From NCBI GenBank assembly GCA_964531695.1, contig CAZHEH010000002.1, positions 186,001-250,000 on the forward strand: 64,000 nucleotides of DNA, given 5' to 3'. Below, in pieces: positions 35,359 to 44,937 of the stretch. The notes below the pieces were generated by a model, which worked only from the letters and a program-made list of their open reading frames with translations, was not told the DNA's origin and searched no databases. Source of the stretch: JAGXKT01 sp964531695. GTDB lineage: Bacteria; Planctomycetota; Phycisphaerae; SM23-33. Positions within the stretch are counted from its first letter, which is position 1; every line of letters begins with the position of its first letter. Made by a program: the position numbers and the translations under genes.

Positions 35359-37248
35359 ATGGTAGACCGCAATCTCATTCACTCGCTGGGCGTTTCGGAC
35401 GACGATCTGGAGCAGGAGCTCAGCAGTTCGCTCGGCGATTTCGACGCACTGGGGGAGGTACTCGAGCAGAAGCCCACTCCGCAGGCGGGGACGATCCTCA
35501 CGGGTCACGTGGTCAGCGTGTACGGGAACGACGTGATCGTTGAGGTCGGGCTCAAGAGCGAGGGGGCGGTTCCGCTGAACGAGTTCGAGGGCGATGACGT
35601 CGAGCCCGGGCAGGAAGTCGAGGTATATCTCGAGGAGGTCGAGTCGGACAGCGAACTGATCGTGCTGTCGAAGCGCAAGGCCGACCGCATCCGGGGCTGG
35701 GAGAGCATCCGGGCCAACAAGGCCGAGGGCGACGTGGTCAGCGGGCGCGTGTCGCGGAAGATCAAGGGCGGGCTGCTGGTGGACATCGGCGTTCCGGCGT
35801 TCCTGCCGGCCAGCCAGGTGGACGTCCGCCGGCCGCGCGACATCGGCGAGTACATCGGCAAGGACATCGACGCGAAGATCCTCAAGATCGACGAGGACCG
35901 GCACAACATCGTCGTCTCGCGGCGGAAGCTCATCGAGGAGCGCCGCGCCGAGGCGAAGAAGAAGCTCATGACCGAGCTGGAGGAGGGCCAGCTTCGCAAG
36001 GGCATCGTGAAGAACCTGGCCGACTTCGGCGCGTTCGTGGACCTCGGCGGGCTCGACGGCCTGCTGCACATCACGGACATGAGCTGGGGCCGGGTGGGCC
36101 ATCCGAGCGAGATGCTCAGCGTGGACCAGGAAGTGGAAGTCGTCATCCTCAACGTCGACCGCCAGAAGGAGAAGGTCGCGCTGGGGCTCAAGCAGAAGAC
36201 CCCGAGCCCGTGGGAGAAGGTGAGCGAGAGGTACCCGGTCGGCACCCGCATGAAGGGCGAGGTGGTGAGCATCATGTCCTACGGCGCCTTCGTGAAGCTG
36301 GAGGAGGGGCTGGAGGGTCTGGTGCACATCTCCGAGATGAGCTGGACGCGGCGGATCAACAACCCCTCCGAGCTGGTCAGCGCCGGGGACGAGGTCGAGG
36401 TCGTCGTGCTCGACATCGACAAGGACAAGCAGGAGATCTCCCTCGGCATGAAGCAGGCCGAGACGAACCCCTGGACGCTGGTCAAGGAGAAGTACCCGCC
36501 GGGGACCGTCATCACGGGCACCGTGCGGAACATGACCAATTACGGCGCGTTCGTCGAGATCGAGGAAGGCATCGACGGGCTGCTGCACATCTCGGACATG
36601 TCCTGGACGAAGAAAATCGGGCACCCCTCCGAGATGCTCCAGAAGGGCCAGGAGCTTCAGTGCGTCGTGCTGGCCGTGGACGAGGAGAAGATGCGCGTCG
36701 GCCTCGGCCTCAAGCAGCTCACCGAGGATCCGTGGCTGCGGCAGATTCCCGAGCACTACCTTCCGGGTCAGATCGTCAAGGGCGGCGTCTCGAAGATCAC
36801 GAACTTCGGCGTCTTCGTCGAGCTGGAGGACGGGCTCGAGGGGCTGCTGCATATCTCCGAGTTGGCGGACCACAAGGTGGAGAACCCGCAGGACGTGGTC
36901 AACCCGGGCGACGAGCTGGAGGTCAAGATCCTGCGCGTCGACAGCGAGGAGCGCAAGATCGGCCTGAGCTTGAAGCGGGCCCAGTGGGCGGCCGAGGAGG
37001 CCGGCGAAGGCGCGGAGGCGGGCGGCGAGCCGGTCAAGCGCCGGGGCGGCCTCGAAGGCGAGACGGCCGGGCTGCTCGGCGAGCAGTACATCGACACGGT
37101 CCGGCAGGCCGAGCAGCAGGGCGAGGCGCCGTCCGAGCCCGAGCGGCCCAAGCGGGACGTCGAGAGCGAGATGGGCGAGGGCGAGCAGCAGGCCTCGGAG
37201 GACGCGGCCATGGACGCCCTCAACGAGGGCGAGGACAAGAGCGAATAG
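35359..37248 (+). CDS. rpsA: 30S ribosomal protein S1
   Basis: 629 aa from ATG 35359. Six S1/OB-fold repeats are visible: GTILTGHVVSVYGNDVIVEVG, GDVVSGRVSRKIKGGLLVDIG, LRKGIVKNLADFGAFVDLGGLDGLLHITDMSW, MKGEVVSIMSYGAFVKLEEGLEGLVHISEMSW, ITGTVRNMTNYGAFVEIEEGIDGLLHISDMSW, and VKGGVSKITNFGVFVELEDGLEGLLHISELAD. A 90-residue acidic, unstructured C-terminal tail follows, longer than usual. It binds mRNA and aids translation initiation. The tail is rich in Glu/Gln (QQASEDAAMDALNEGEDKSE). A clear terminator follows. Confidence 0.96.
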   Translation: MVDRNLIHSLGVSDDDLEQELSSSLGDFDALGEVLEQKPTPQAGTILTGHVVSVYGNDVIVEVGLKSEGAVPLNEFEGDDVEPGQEVEVYLEEVESDSELIVLSKRKADRIRGWESIRANKAEGDVVSGRVSRKIKGGLLVDIGVPAFLPASQVDVRRPRDIGEYIGKDIDAKILKIDEDRHNIVVSRRKLIEERRAEAKKKLMTELEEGQLRKGIVKNLADFGAFVDLGGLDGLLHITDMSWGRVGHPSEMLSVDQEVEVVILNVDRQKEKVALGLKQKTPSPWEKVSERYPVGTRMKGEVVSIMSYGAFVKLEEGLEGLVHISEMSWTRRINNPSELVSAGDEVEVVVLDIDKDKQEISLGMKQAETNPWTLVKEKYPPGTVITGTVRNMTNYGAFVEIEEGIDGLLHISDMSWTKKIGHPSEMLQKGQELQCVVLAVDEEKMRVGLGLKQLTEDPWLRQIPEHYLPGQIVKGGVSKITNFGVFVELEDGLEGLLHISELADHKVENPQDVVNPGDELEVKILRVDSEERKIGLSLKRAQWAAEEAGEGAEAGGEPVKRRGGLEGETAGLLGEQYIDTVRQAEQQGEAPSEPERPKRDVESEMGEGEQQASEDAAMDALNEGEDKSE

Positions 37249-37276
37249 GCCCTGATTCGGGCCGATTCACCGCTAC

Positions 37277-37313
37277 GAAAGCGCGACGGAGTTTCGACTC
37301 CGCCGCGCTTTTT
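37277..37313 (+). terminator. Rho-independent terminator of rpsA
   Basis: AAAGCGCG/ACGGAGT pairs with ACTCCG/CCGCGCTTTT over a short TTTCG loop, 28 nt after the stop, with a run of five Ts at the 3' side. Confidence 0.85.
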
Positions 37314-37446
37314 CGTGCGCGGGAGCGGCCGGGCGGCGCTTCCTTAAGTGGGGTCCGGATCGGGCCGAAACGAATACAGCGCCGCGATCCGTATCGCTCG
37401 CCGCGGGCAAGCGAGGACACACCGCACAACAGAGGGAGGCGCGGAA

Positions 37447-38274
37447 ATGGCAAGCCGGACATCGCAGGCGGGGCTCGGTTGGTATCTCGACCGCATCAAG
37501 GCCACGCCGCTCCTGACGGCCGACGAAGAGAGGCAGCTCTCCCGACGGGTGCGGGAGCACTCGGACATCCTCGCGCGGGAGCGGATGATCAACGCGAACC
37601 TGCGGCTGGTCGTCAAGATCGCCAAGGACTACTCGAACGCAGGCATGACGCTCGGCGACCTCGTGGCCGAGGGCAACCTCGGACTCATGCGGGCCGTGGA
37701 GGAGTTCGACCCCGGCGCGGGCGTCCGCTTCAGCACCTACGCGGCATGGTGGATCAAGCAGTCGATCAAGCGGGCGCTGATCAACTCCGGCCAGCCGATC
37801 CACATCCCGGCGTACCTGGCCAAGCTCATCACGAAATGGCGGCGCGCCGCGGCGGAGCTGGAGAACAAGCTCGGCCGTCCGCCGACCACGGATGAGATGG
37901 CCAAGAAGCTCAAGATCTCGCGCAAGAAGGCGGACATCGTGCGGCAGGGCCTCACGGCCGTGAACGCGCCCAGCCAAATGGGCGCCGAGGAAACGCAGGC
38001 CCTGGCCGAGATGGTTGAGGACGAGCAGGGCCCGTCGCCCGACCAGGGGCTTCTGGACGCCTCGACGGCGCCGCTGATTCACTCACTGCTGGCCAACCTC
38101 GAGCCGCGCGAGCAGCAGATTCTCGAGCTTCGCTTCGGCCTTGACGGGCACGAGGGCCCGCAGCGGACCTTCAAGGAGATCGGCGAGATCGTCGGCCTCA
38201 CCCGCGAGCGGGTTCGCCAGCTCGCCCACAAGGCCCTGTCCGAGCTGAAGGAACTCGCCGACGAAGCGCTGTAA
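37447..38274 (+). CDS. RNA polymerase sigma-70 family factor (RpoD/SigA-like, short)
   Basis: 275 aa from ATG 37447 with GGGAGG 7 nt upstream. Region 1.2 (LGWYLDRIKATPLLTADEERQLSRR), region 2 (NLRLVVKIAKDYSNAGMTLGDLVAEGNLGLMRAVEEFDPGAGVRFSTYAAWWIKQSIKRAL), region 3 and region 4 (LEPREQQILELRFGLDG...TFKEIGEIVGLTRERVRQLAHKALSELKEL) are all complete. Region 1.1 is absent. This size and the intact region 2.4/4.2 point to a group 1 or group 2 factor. Whether it is the housekeeping factor or an alternative like RpoS cannot be settled here. Confidence 0.92.
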   Translation: MASRTSQAGLGWYLDRIKATPLLTADEERQLSRRVREHSDILARERMINANLRLVVKIAKDYSNAGMTLGDLVAEGNLGLMRAVEEFDPGAGVRFSTYAAWWIKQSIKRALINSGQPIHIPAYLAKLITKWRRAAAELENKLGRPPTTDEMAKKLKISRKKADIVRQGLTAVNAPSQMGAEETQALAEMVEDEQGPSPDQGLLDASTAPLIHSLLANLEPREQQILELRFGLDGHEGPQRTFKEIGEIVGLTRERVRQLAHKALSELKELADEAL

Positions 38275-38437
38275 GGCCGCCGCCGGCCCGCAGCGCGGCG
38301 CATGCCTTCGCCTGAATGCTCTGCCGGGCGCGCGGATGCGCGCCGGCCTCCCGCACCACCTCGGCGCTTGCCCTGTCCGCGGGCTTCCGGTACTTTCCTG
38401 GGTATCTGTCTCCGCCCTCGGAAACGGAAAGGCCGCC

Positions 38438-38959
38438 ATGGAGCTGGAACAGTACATCCGCGACGTGAAGGACTTCCCCAAGCGGGGGATCGTGTTCAAG
38501 GACATCACGCCGCTGCTGGCCCACCCGGGTGCGCTGCGGGAGACGGCCGACCGCATGGCCGAGCCGTTCCGGGACAAGGGCGTGGAACTGGTCACCGGCA
38601 TTGAGAGCCGCGGGTTCATCTTCGGCACGATGATTGCCGAGCGGCTCGGCGCCGGCTTCGTGCCGATCCGCAAGCCGGGCAAGCTGCCGCACAAGAAGAT
38701 CGGCCGGACCTACGGCCTGGAGTACGGCACGGCCGGGATCGAGATCCACATCGACGCCATCGCCCGCGGGCAAAAGGTGCTGATGGTCGATGATCTGCTG
38801 GCCACCGGCGGCACGATGGAGGCCGCCTGCGAACTGGTCGAGCAGCTCGGCGGCGACATCGTCGGCATCTCGTTCGTCATCGAGCTGGGCTTCCTCGACG
38901 GCCGCGAGAAGCTCGGCGCGTACGACGTCCGCACGCTTATCCCGGTCGACGGCGAGTAG
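38438..38959 (+). CDS. apt: Adenine phosphoribosyltransferase
   Basis: 173 aa from ATG 38438. Residues 1-30 carry IRDVKDFPKRGIVFKDITPLL, the Apt N-terminus; ESRGFIFGTMIAERLGAGFVPIRKPGKLP is the adenine-binding loop; VLMVDDLLATGGTMEAACELVEQLGG is the PRPP loop. It salvages adenine to AMP. No strong ribosome site precedes it (AAAGGCCGCC). A small membrane protein gene follows at 22 nt and may be cotranscribed. Confidence 0.95.
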   Translation: MELEQYIRDVKDFPKRGIVFKDITPLLAHPGALRETADRMAEPFRDKGVELVTGIESRGFIFGTMIAERLGAGFVPIRKPGKLPHKKIGRTYGLEYGTAGIEIHIDAIARGQKVLMVDDLLATGGTMEAACELVEQLGGDIVGISFVIELGFLDGREKLGAYDVRTLIPVDGE

Positions 38960-38981
38960 CGGGAAAGGAGCGCCGCGGATC

Positions 38982-39200
38982 ATGAAGAACGCCGCGTTGA
39001 AGATTCTGAACCCGATCCTGGGCCTGCTCGTGCTGAGCCAGCTCCTTACCGGCATGCTGCACGGTCATCTGTCCGACGAGCTTTTCGAGGTCGTGCACAA
39101 GGGCGGCGGCAGTGTGCTGGTCGTCGCGGCCGCGCTGCACCTGCTGCTGAACTGGAGCTGGGTCCGCAACGCCTACTTCCGCAGGAAGAAGCGGGCCTGA
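38982..39200 (+). CDS. Small two-helix membrane protein, DUF4405-like
   Basis: 72 aa from ATG 38982 with AAAGGAG 12 nt upstream. Two transmembrane helices (LNPILGLLVLSQLLTGMLH and GSVLVVAAALHLLLNWSWV) carry histidines at their ends (GMLHGHL, VVHKGGG, ALHLLLNW), the arrangement seen in small DUF4405/cytochrome b561-like proteins that could bind heme b. No redox partner lies next to it. The C-terminus is basic (RRKKRA). Confidence 0.65.
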   Translation: MKNAALKILNPILGLLVLSQLLTGMLHGHLSDELFEVVHKGGGSVLVVAAALHLLLNWSWVRNAYFRRKKRA

Positions 39201-39331
39201 ATCGCCTGGCGCAGGGGGGCGGCGGGGAGGCCGGGGGAAGGCCGGATCGGTCCGATCCAACTCAAGGTCGTGCGGTCGGCAGCGCGCCCCGGCCGTGGCG
39301 GAGGGAAGCGATGCCATCGCCCGCGATCCGC

Positions 39332-39359
39332 TTGACAGATCGCACCCTCGTTGTATAAT
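39332..39359 (+). promoter_or_regulatory. Consensus sigma-70 promoter
   Basis: TTGACA (39332-39337), 16-bp spacer, TATAAT (39354-39359): exact matches to both hexamers. The start would be about 39366, giving a 56-nt leader for the PEP-CTERM peptidase gene. Confidence 0.85.
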
Positions 39360-39421
39360 TATTCATGGCCGGTATTTGTGTCGTTGCACGGCCAGCTCGG
39401 AGGCCTTCAAGGAGTCAGGAG

Positions 39422-40267
39422 ATGCTCACCACACGTCTGTCTATTGTGATTGTATTCACCAGTGCGCTGTTCGCGACACCCGCCGTGGCCCTGGTCACCG
39501 ACGACACGGCCGGGAGCGAGGTCGACCCGGCCGGCACGGTCGGCCTGAACTGGGACTACGTCTACAACTACAAGGGCTGTTCCGCCGTGGCGGTGGACAC
39601 GCACTGGCTGGTGACGACGGCTCACGTCGCCGACGATGAACCGGGCTGGAGCCGCGACATCGGCGGGACGACCTACACGGAGCAGGAAGTGGTCTATCAC
39701 AGCGCGGGGGACGACCCGGAGCACGCGACCGATGCCGACCTGGCACTCGTGCGGCTCGACAAGGCGCTGCCCGGCCACTACGAGATCTACACGGGGAGCT
39801 ACCCGCTCTCGCCGGCTTCCGAGCGGCTGGAGGCCGTATTGGTCGCACATGGCCGGTCCGGAACGGTCGCGTCGGGCGGGGAGTTCTACTCCGGCACGGC
39901 CGGCACCGAAGGCACCAAGCGCTGGGGCACGAACGTGATCGACGGCATCGACCCCACGCTGAGCGAAGCCGGCTACACGTACGAAGCCATCAAGATGGAC
40001 TTCAGCGAGGGGGACACCGCGTATGAGGCCGGTGCGGACGGGTGTGACTCCGGCGGCGGTGTGTTCGTCCGGGACGCCGCCGACGGCGACACGTGGAAGC
40101 TCGGCGGCACGATCACGGTGGTCTTCGGCGAAGAGGGGTCCAGAACGAGTACCGGCGCCGCCGAGCTGGCCGCCTACAACACCTGGATCACCGGCACGGT
40201 GCCCGAGCCGATGTCGATGTCCCTGCTGGCGCTCGGCGCCACGGCCGTGCTGCGCCGCCGCCGCTGA
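39422..40267 (+). CDS. Secreted trypsin-like serine peptidase with a PEP-CTERM anchor
   Basis: 281 aa from ATG 39422 (AAGGAG upstream); an earlier in-frame ATG at 39365 lies at the transcription start. Signal peptide LSIVIVFTSALFATPAVA. The S1 triad is visible: His in WLVTTAHVAD, Asp in DADLALVRLDK and Ser in DGCDSGGGVFV. The C-terminus VPEPMSMSLLALGATAVLRRRR is a PEP-CTERM sorting signal (PEP, hydrophobic helix, Arg cluster), processed by an exosortase that must lie elsewhere. It is likely attached to exopolysaccharide or the surface. Driven by its own consensus promoter. Confidence 0.88.
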   Translation: MLTTRLSIVIVFTSALFATPAVALVTDDTAGSEVDPAGTVGLNWDYVYNYKGCSAVAVDTHWLVTTAHVADDEPGWSRDIGGTTYTEQEVVYHSAGDDPEHATDADLALVRLDKALPGHYEIYTGSYPLSPASERLEAVLVAHGRSGTVASGGEFYSGTAGTEGTKRWGTNVIDGIDPTLSEAGYTYEAIKMDFSEGDTAYEAGADGCDSGGGVFVRDAADGDTWKLGGTITVVFGEEGSRTSTGAAELAAYNTWITGTVPEPMSMSLLALGATAVLRRRR

Positions 40268-40356
40268 ATCCGCCCGTAACGCAGGCAGCCCGCGCCCGTG
40301 ACGGGCCAGGCCGCCGAGCAATTCTCGCGCCGCCTTCGTGTACCGAGGCCCGCCGT

Positions 40357-41259
40357 TCACCGCTGCGGCGGGACGTCGGCGCCGTAGTAGACCTCGACGG
40401 GCACGTCGGGCAGGGCAGCGCGGACGCGGTCGGCGAGGGCGTCGAGGCGGTCGTCGGGCAGCGCGGCCGCGGTGGCCGAGGCCGGCGGCCGGGCGATGGT
40501 GTAGAGCTGAATGAGCTTGATCCGTCCGCCCGAGTCGACGATCTCGCGGAGGTGCCGGGTGTAGGCGTCGATCTCGCTGTCGGGCGGTTCCGCCCCCTCC
40601 AGCCGGAAGAACATCGACTGGATGACGACCGGCCGCTCGCGGGCGACGCCGCGGATGTTCTCCAGCACGTGTCGGAGCGTGATGACCGGGTACGGCCGGT
40701 TGACCCGCTGGAAGAACTCATCCGTGCCGGCGTCGAGCTTGGCCCAGATCTCGCCGTTGTGCCGGTCGAACTGCGGCAGGATGCGGCGGACCTGAGGGGC
40801 GTCCAGCCGCGAGGCGTTCGTGATGAGCACCAGCTTGATGTCCTCGCGGCCGAACTCCTCCTTGGCGGACACGGCCGCGCGGACGGCCGCGTCGAAGTTC
40901 GGCAGGCAGGTCGGCTCGCCGTCGCCGCTGAAGGCGATGTCGTTGACGCGGCGCAGCTCGTCGGGGACGTCGGCGAAGCGGTCCTCCTCCCAGAGATTGC
41001 CGCTGAGGGCCTCGAGCAGGGCGTAGCGCAGCTCGCGGCGGAGCACGGCGATGTCGACGCCGGAGAGGTCGCGCGGCGTGCGGCGGTCGATCTGGCAGTA
41101 GACGCAGCCGAAGTTGCAGACCTTCTCGGGGTTCAGGTTCACGCCGATGCTCAGCCCCTTGCTGCGGCGGGCGATGACGGGGTAGACGTAGCGACACTCC
41201 CGCCACTGGCGTCTGTGGTCGCTGGTGCCGCGTTGGGGGTCGGGGGGGCTCGGCGTCAT
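40357..41259 (-). CDS. Radical SAM protein (COG0731-like Fe-S oxidoreductase)
   Basis: 300 aa. The cluster motif is CNFGCVYCQID (CxxxCxxC, about residues 48-55), followed by IAFSGDGEPTCLPNFDAAV, KLVLITNASRLDAPQVRRIL, IWAKLDAGTDEFFQRVNRPY and VVIQSMFFRLEGAEPPDSEID. This resembles the COG0731 family, related to archaeal Taw1 (wybutosine) enzymes; bacterial members are not characterised as far as I know. It sits 12 nt downstream of the addA stop. Confidence 0.78.
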   Translation of the reverse strand: MTPSPPDPQRGTSDHRRQWRECRYVYPVIARRSKGLSIGVNLNPEKVCNFGCVYCQIDRRTPRDLSGVDIAVLRRELRYALLEALSGNLWEEDRFADVPDELRRVNDIAFSGDGEPTCLPNFDAAVRAAVSAKEEFGREDIKLVLITNASRLDAPQVRRILPQFDRHNGEIWAKLDAGTDEFFQRVNRPYPVITLRHVLENIRGVARERPVVIQSMFFRLEGAEPPDSEIDAYTRHLREIVDSGGRIKLIQLYTIARPPASATAAALPDDRLDALADRVRAALPDVPVEVYYGADVPPQR

Positions 41260-41271
41260 CGTAGGGCCATT

Positions 41272-44200
41272 CTAGTCTGCACGCGCGTTGCGGCAAAGGC
41301 GGCCGTAGGGGCAGAACCGGCAGGCGCCCGACTCGCACCGTTCGAAGCGGCCGGAGCGGCGCGAGGCGATCAGCCGACGGGCGAGCGCGGCGATTCGCTC
41401 GCGCCCGGCCGTGAGCGCGGCCGGCGTCAGCTCGAACGTGTGCGTCTGACCCGAGCGGAGGAAATACAGCGAGGCGTCGGCCACGGCGGCGTCATCGTCC
41501 GGCCCGGCGGCGAGGAAGCGCCCGGCCGCGTCGGCGTAGGCGAGCATCTGCACCTCGTAGCGTGCGGCGTGCCCGGCCGGCGTCTCGCCGTCGTGGAGCC
41601 GGTCGGACTTGTAGTCGAGGATGTGCCAGCGGCCGTCCGCGGACCGGTAGAGCAGGTCGATCTGCCCGCGCAGCACGGCCGGGCGCGAGTCGAGCACGAA
41701 GTCCAGCTCGCGATACGCGCGCGGCGCGTCGGACAGCTCGCTCCAGAGCGGCCCGCCGCGGAGGAGGTCCATCATCCGCGCCAGCTCGGCCGCGAGGGGC
41801 TCGGGGTCCGTGACCTCGGCCAGTTCCATCTCGGCCAGAGTGCGCGACACCAGCGCCCCGGCCGGCTGGGGGTCGGCGAAGTCCAGCAGCTCCATGCAGC
41901 GGTGGTAAAGCGTGCCGAGCGTCGCGGCGTCGAGCGATTCGGCCCGGTCGGGGCCGGCGCCGGCTTCCGCCGCCGGGCGCACCGGCGCGCGAAGCTCGTG
42001 CCGCCAACGGTAGAGCATCGGGCATTGCTCGAACTCGCCGAGGGCGGTGACGGCCAGCTCGACCTCCCCGACCTCGGGCGGAATCGGACCGAGCAGCGGC
42101 GGCGGCTCGGGTGCGGCAGCTCGCTGCATCCGCTCGGCGAGGTCGTCGGCGGAGGCGGCTTCGGCGAGCCACCGCCGGCCGGGGGGATGCTCCTGCCTGC
42201 CTTGCGCCCGGCCGGGCTGAGGGGTTCGGCACTGGACACGCACGGCGAACCGCCCGCCGGCGTACGGGAGGTCCGTCCCCGCGTCGGCGGCGCTCCGAAT
42301 GTCTAGGACTTCGTCGAGCTGCCGGAGCGGGCAGGTCGAGCCCTGCCCGGCCCGGAAGCGGCCGTCCTTCCGGCGCCAGTCGGCACCGACGAACACGAGC
42401 CGGTCCTCGTGCCGCGTGGCCGCGACGTACAGCCGGCGGATGTCCTCGGCCGCGGCGTCCGCCTCCTCGCGGGCCTTGGCGACGCGGTAGGACAGCGGCG
42501 CCGTATCGCCGTCGCCGTCCTCGCCGTCGTCCTCGGTTTCGAGCTTGAGCGTCACGCCGGTATCGAGCCGGCCGAGCAGCCGGTCTTGGACCGGCCGGCG
42601 GCCCGCGTTCAGGTCCGGCACGAACACGACGGGGAACTCCAGCCCCTTGGCCTTGTGGATCGTCATCAGCCGGACGACATCCTCCGCCTCGCCGGCGACG
42701 GCTGCCTGCTCCTCCCGCGACTCGTCGATGGTCCGCTCGTTCATCGCCGTCAGCAGGTCAGCCGGCGAGGTCCCGTCCGCCGCGGCCGTGCGGGCCAGCT
42801 CCGCCAGCCGCCGAACGTTGCCGAGCTTCTGCCGGCCCTGGAACTGCGCCCGCAGCGCGCCCTCGTAGCCGGTCTCAGCCATGAGGGCATCGATGAGACC
42901 GTCGGGGCCCAGTGCGTCCTTCTGCCGGGTCAGCCGCCCGAGCAACTCGACCGCGAAGTCCAGCGCCCGCGCCGCCGGCGCCGGCAACCCGGGCACGACC
43001 TGCGCGGCGTCGCGGCCGATCTCCGCGGCCGAACCCAGCGCCGGCAGGTAGGGCGGCCGGACCGCCTCCGACAGCCGCAGCAGCGCCTCGTCGTCGAGCC
43101 CGAACAGCGCCGAGCGGAGCGAGCCGACGAAGGCGACGTCGTCGTACGGGTTGTCGATCGCCCGCAGAGCGTTGAGGACGTCGAAGACCTCCTGCTGCCG
43201 GAAGAAGCCGGTGCCGCCGACGACGTAGTACGGCACGCCCCGGGCGGCCAGCTCCCGCTCGTAGGCCAAGCTGGAGGTCATCCGTCCGAAGAGGATCGCC
43301 ACGTCGCCCGCCCGAGCGGGGCGCCAGTTCTCGGCGGCGCCGTCCCAGACGATCCGCTCGGGCCCGTCGAGCATTTCTGCGATTCGCTCGGCCGTGGCGG
43401 CGGCCTGGAGCCGGGCGGCCTGGCCGGCATCGCTCACGTCGCCGTCGTCCGGGCGGGCGAGGACGACCTCGACGGACGGGTCCGGCGGCAGCTCCCGGCG
43501 GTGGGCGTTCAGCGGCTCGTAGTCGTCGCCCATCAGCGGGGCGAACAACTCGTTGACGAACGCCACGCCCGCCGCGTGCGAGCGGAAGGACAGGTCGAGC
43601 GTCTCCTGGTTGCGCGGCCCGAGCCGCTCGCACAGGTCCTCGAAGACCTCGACCTGCGCCCCGCGGAAGCGGTAGATGCTCTGTTTCTTGTCGCCGACGA
43701 GGAACAGCCGTCCGTCGTCGAGGCGGCCCTCTTCGCCAAGCAGGCGCGTGAGCAGGCCGAGCTGGACCGCGTCCGTGTCCTGGCATTCGTCGATGAGCAA
43801 CTGGTCGATGCCCTCGGCCAGCGCCCTCCGCACGGCCGGGCTGCGCTCGACCAGCCGCGCGGTGTGGGCCAGCAGGTCCGTGAAGTCCAGCAGGCCCCGC
43901 GCGCGTTTGTCGGCCGTGTAGAGCACCTCGGCCCGCTCGGCCCGCCGCGCGACCGCCGCCAGCGCCTCGGCCGCGGCCCGGTCCGGCTCGCCCAGTTCCT
44001 CGGCCAGATACGCGACCTCGGCGAAGCGCGCCGCCAGGTCCTTCAGCTCGGCCCGGATCTCCTTCAGGTCGCGGGACCAGTTCCTCTTGCTGCCGACGCG
44101 TCCGGGCTTCTCGGCCGGCGCGACCGCGGCGAACGCCTCGGGCGTCCAGTGGTCGAGGTCCGACAGCAAGTGCCGCATCGCCGCCACGGCCGGGGTCCGG

Positions 44201-44937
44201 ACCCGCTCGAGCTTGTCGTTCGGGTCGCCGCACGGCTCGGCCGCCAGCGCGGCCAGGCGCGCCCGCAGGTCGGCGTCCTCGACCAACTCGTCGAATCGCC
44301 GCCACCGCTCCTCGGCCAGCACGCTCTGCCAGCGGTCGAGGGTGGCGTCGGGGTCGAGGTACTCCGCTGTCGGCCAGCCCGCGCGGTGGTCGAGCCAGGT
44401 GCGGACGTGCCCGAGCAGTTCGTCGTATCGCAGCCGCGCCAGCAGCGCCAGCACATCCGGCCGCTCACCCTCGACGGCCTCCAGCACCGCCCGGTCCGCC
44501 GCCTCCTCCGCCAGCCGGTCGGTCAGCAGCTTGTCCGCGCAGACGCTGAAGCTCGGGTCGAGCCCCGCCTCGATCGCGCGGCTCCGCAGCACGGCCGCAC
44601 AGAAACTGTGAATCGTCGAGATGCGGGCGTCGGTCAGCTCGTCGAGCCAGCCGAGCAGGCGCAGCCGGTCGTCACGCTTCGCCCCGGCCGCCCGCTCCGC
44701 GAGGAACCGCCGCACGCGGTCCCGCATTTCCATTGCGGCTTTGTCGGTGAAGGTCAGCGCCACCAGCCGCCGCAGCACCTCCTCCTCATGCGGGCGGGCC
44801 AGCAGAAGCTCCGTGAAGCGACGCGCCAGCACATACGTCTTGCCGCAGCCGGCGCCGCTGCGCAGCGCGAGGTTCTCGGCGATTCGCTCCTGGGCGGCCG
44901 CACGCTGGGCGTCCGTCAGGCGGAACGGTTCGCTCAT
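41272..44937 (-). CDS. addA: AddA/RecB-like helicase-nuclease subunit with predicted Fe-S nuclease domain
   Basis: 1221 aa from ATG 44937, with AGGAGG upstream and a four-base overlap with addB. UvrD-type superfamily 1 motifs: Walker A SGAGCGKTYVLARRF (about 28-42), TFTDKAAMEMRDRV, STIHSFCAAVLR, motif II DECQDTDAVQ, GDKKQSIYRFRGA, and motifs V/VI MTIHKAKGLEFPVV and RRLYVAATRHEDRLVF. The PD-(D/E)XK nuclease lies at the C-terminus: QCPMLYRWRHEL, LRGQIDLLYR, ILDYKSDR, and the final CESGACRFCPYGRLC. A Cys before the nuclease plus three at the end suggests a 4Fe-4S cluster, as in AddB and Cas4. It repairs double-strand breaks with AddB. Confidence 0.88.
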   Translation of the reverse strand: MSEPFRLTDAQRAAAQERIAENLALRSGAGCGKTYVLARRFTELLLARPHEEEVLRRLVALTFTDKAAMEMRDRVRRFLAERAAGAKRDDRLRLLGWLDELTDARISTIHSFCAAVLRSRAIEAGLDPSFSVCADKLLTDRLAEEAADRAVLEAVEGERPDVLALLARLRYDELLGHVRTWLDHRAGWPTAEYLDPDATLDRWQSVLAEERWRRFDELVEDADLRARLAALAAEPCGDPNDKLERVRTPAVAAMRHLLSDLDHWTPEAFAAVAPAEKPGRVGSKRNWSRDLKEIRAELKDLAARFAEVAYLAEELGEPDRAAAEALAAVARRAERAEVLYTADKRARGLLDFTDLLAHTARLVERSPAVRRALAEGIDQLLIDECQDTDAVQLGLLTRLLGEEGRLDDGRLFLVGDKKQSIYRFRGAQVEVFEDLCERLGPRNQETLDLSFRSHAAGVAFVNELFAPLMGDDYEPLNAHRRELPPDPSVEVVLARPDDGDVSDAGQAARLQAAATAERIAEMLDGPERIVWDGAAENWRPARAGDVAILFGRMTSSLAYERELAARGVPYYVVGGTGFFRQQEVFDVLNALRAIDNPYDDVAFVGSLRSALFGLDDEALLRLSEAVRPPYLPALGSAAEIGRDAAQVVPGLPAPAARALDFAVELLGRLTRQKDALGPDGLIDALMAETGYEGALRAQFQGRQKLGNVRRLAELARTAAADGTSPADLLTAMNERTIDESREEQAAVAGEAEDVVRLMTIHKAKGLEFPVVFVPDLNAGRRPVQDRLLGRLDTGVTLKLETEDDGEDGDGDTAPLSYRVAKAREEADAAAEDIRRLYVAATRHEDRLVFVGADWRRKDGRFRAGQGSTCPLRQLDEVLDIRSAADAGTDLPYAGGRFAVRVQCRTPQPGRAQGRQEHPPGRRWLAEAASADDLAERMQRAAAPEPPPLLGPIPPEVGEVELAVTALGEFEQCPMLYRWRHELRAPVRPAAEAGAGPDRAESLDAATLGTLYHRCMELLDFADPQPAGALVSRTLAEMELAEVTDPEPLAAELARMMDLLRGGPLWSELSDAPRAYRELDFVLDSRPAVLRGQIDLLYRSADGRWHILDYKSDRLHDGETPAGHAARYEVQMLAYADAAGRFLAAGPDDDAAVADASLYFLRSGQTHTFELTPAALTAGRERIAALARRLIASRRSGRFERCESGACRFCPYGRLCRNARAD

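Noticed and set aside
37447..38274. Naming the sigma factor rpoD or rpoS
   Set aside because: It lacks region 1.1 and is short; motifs allow either a primary or a group 2 factor.
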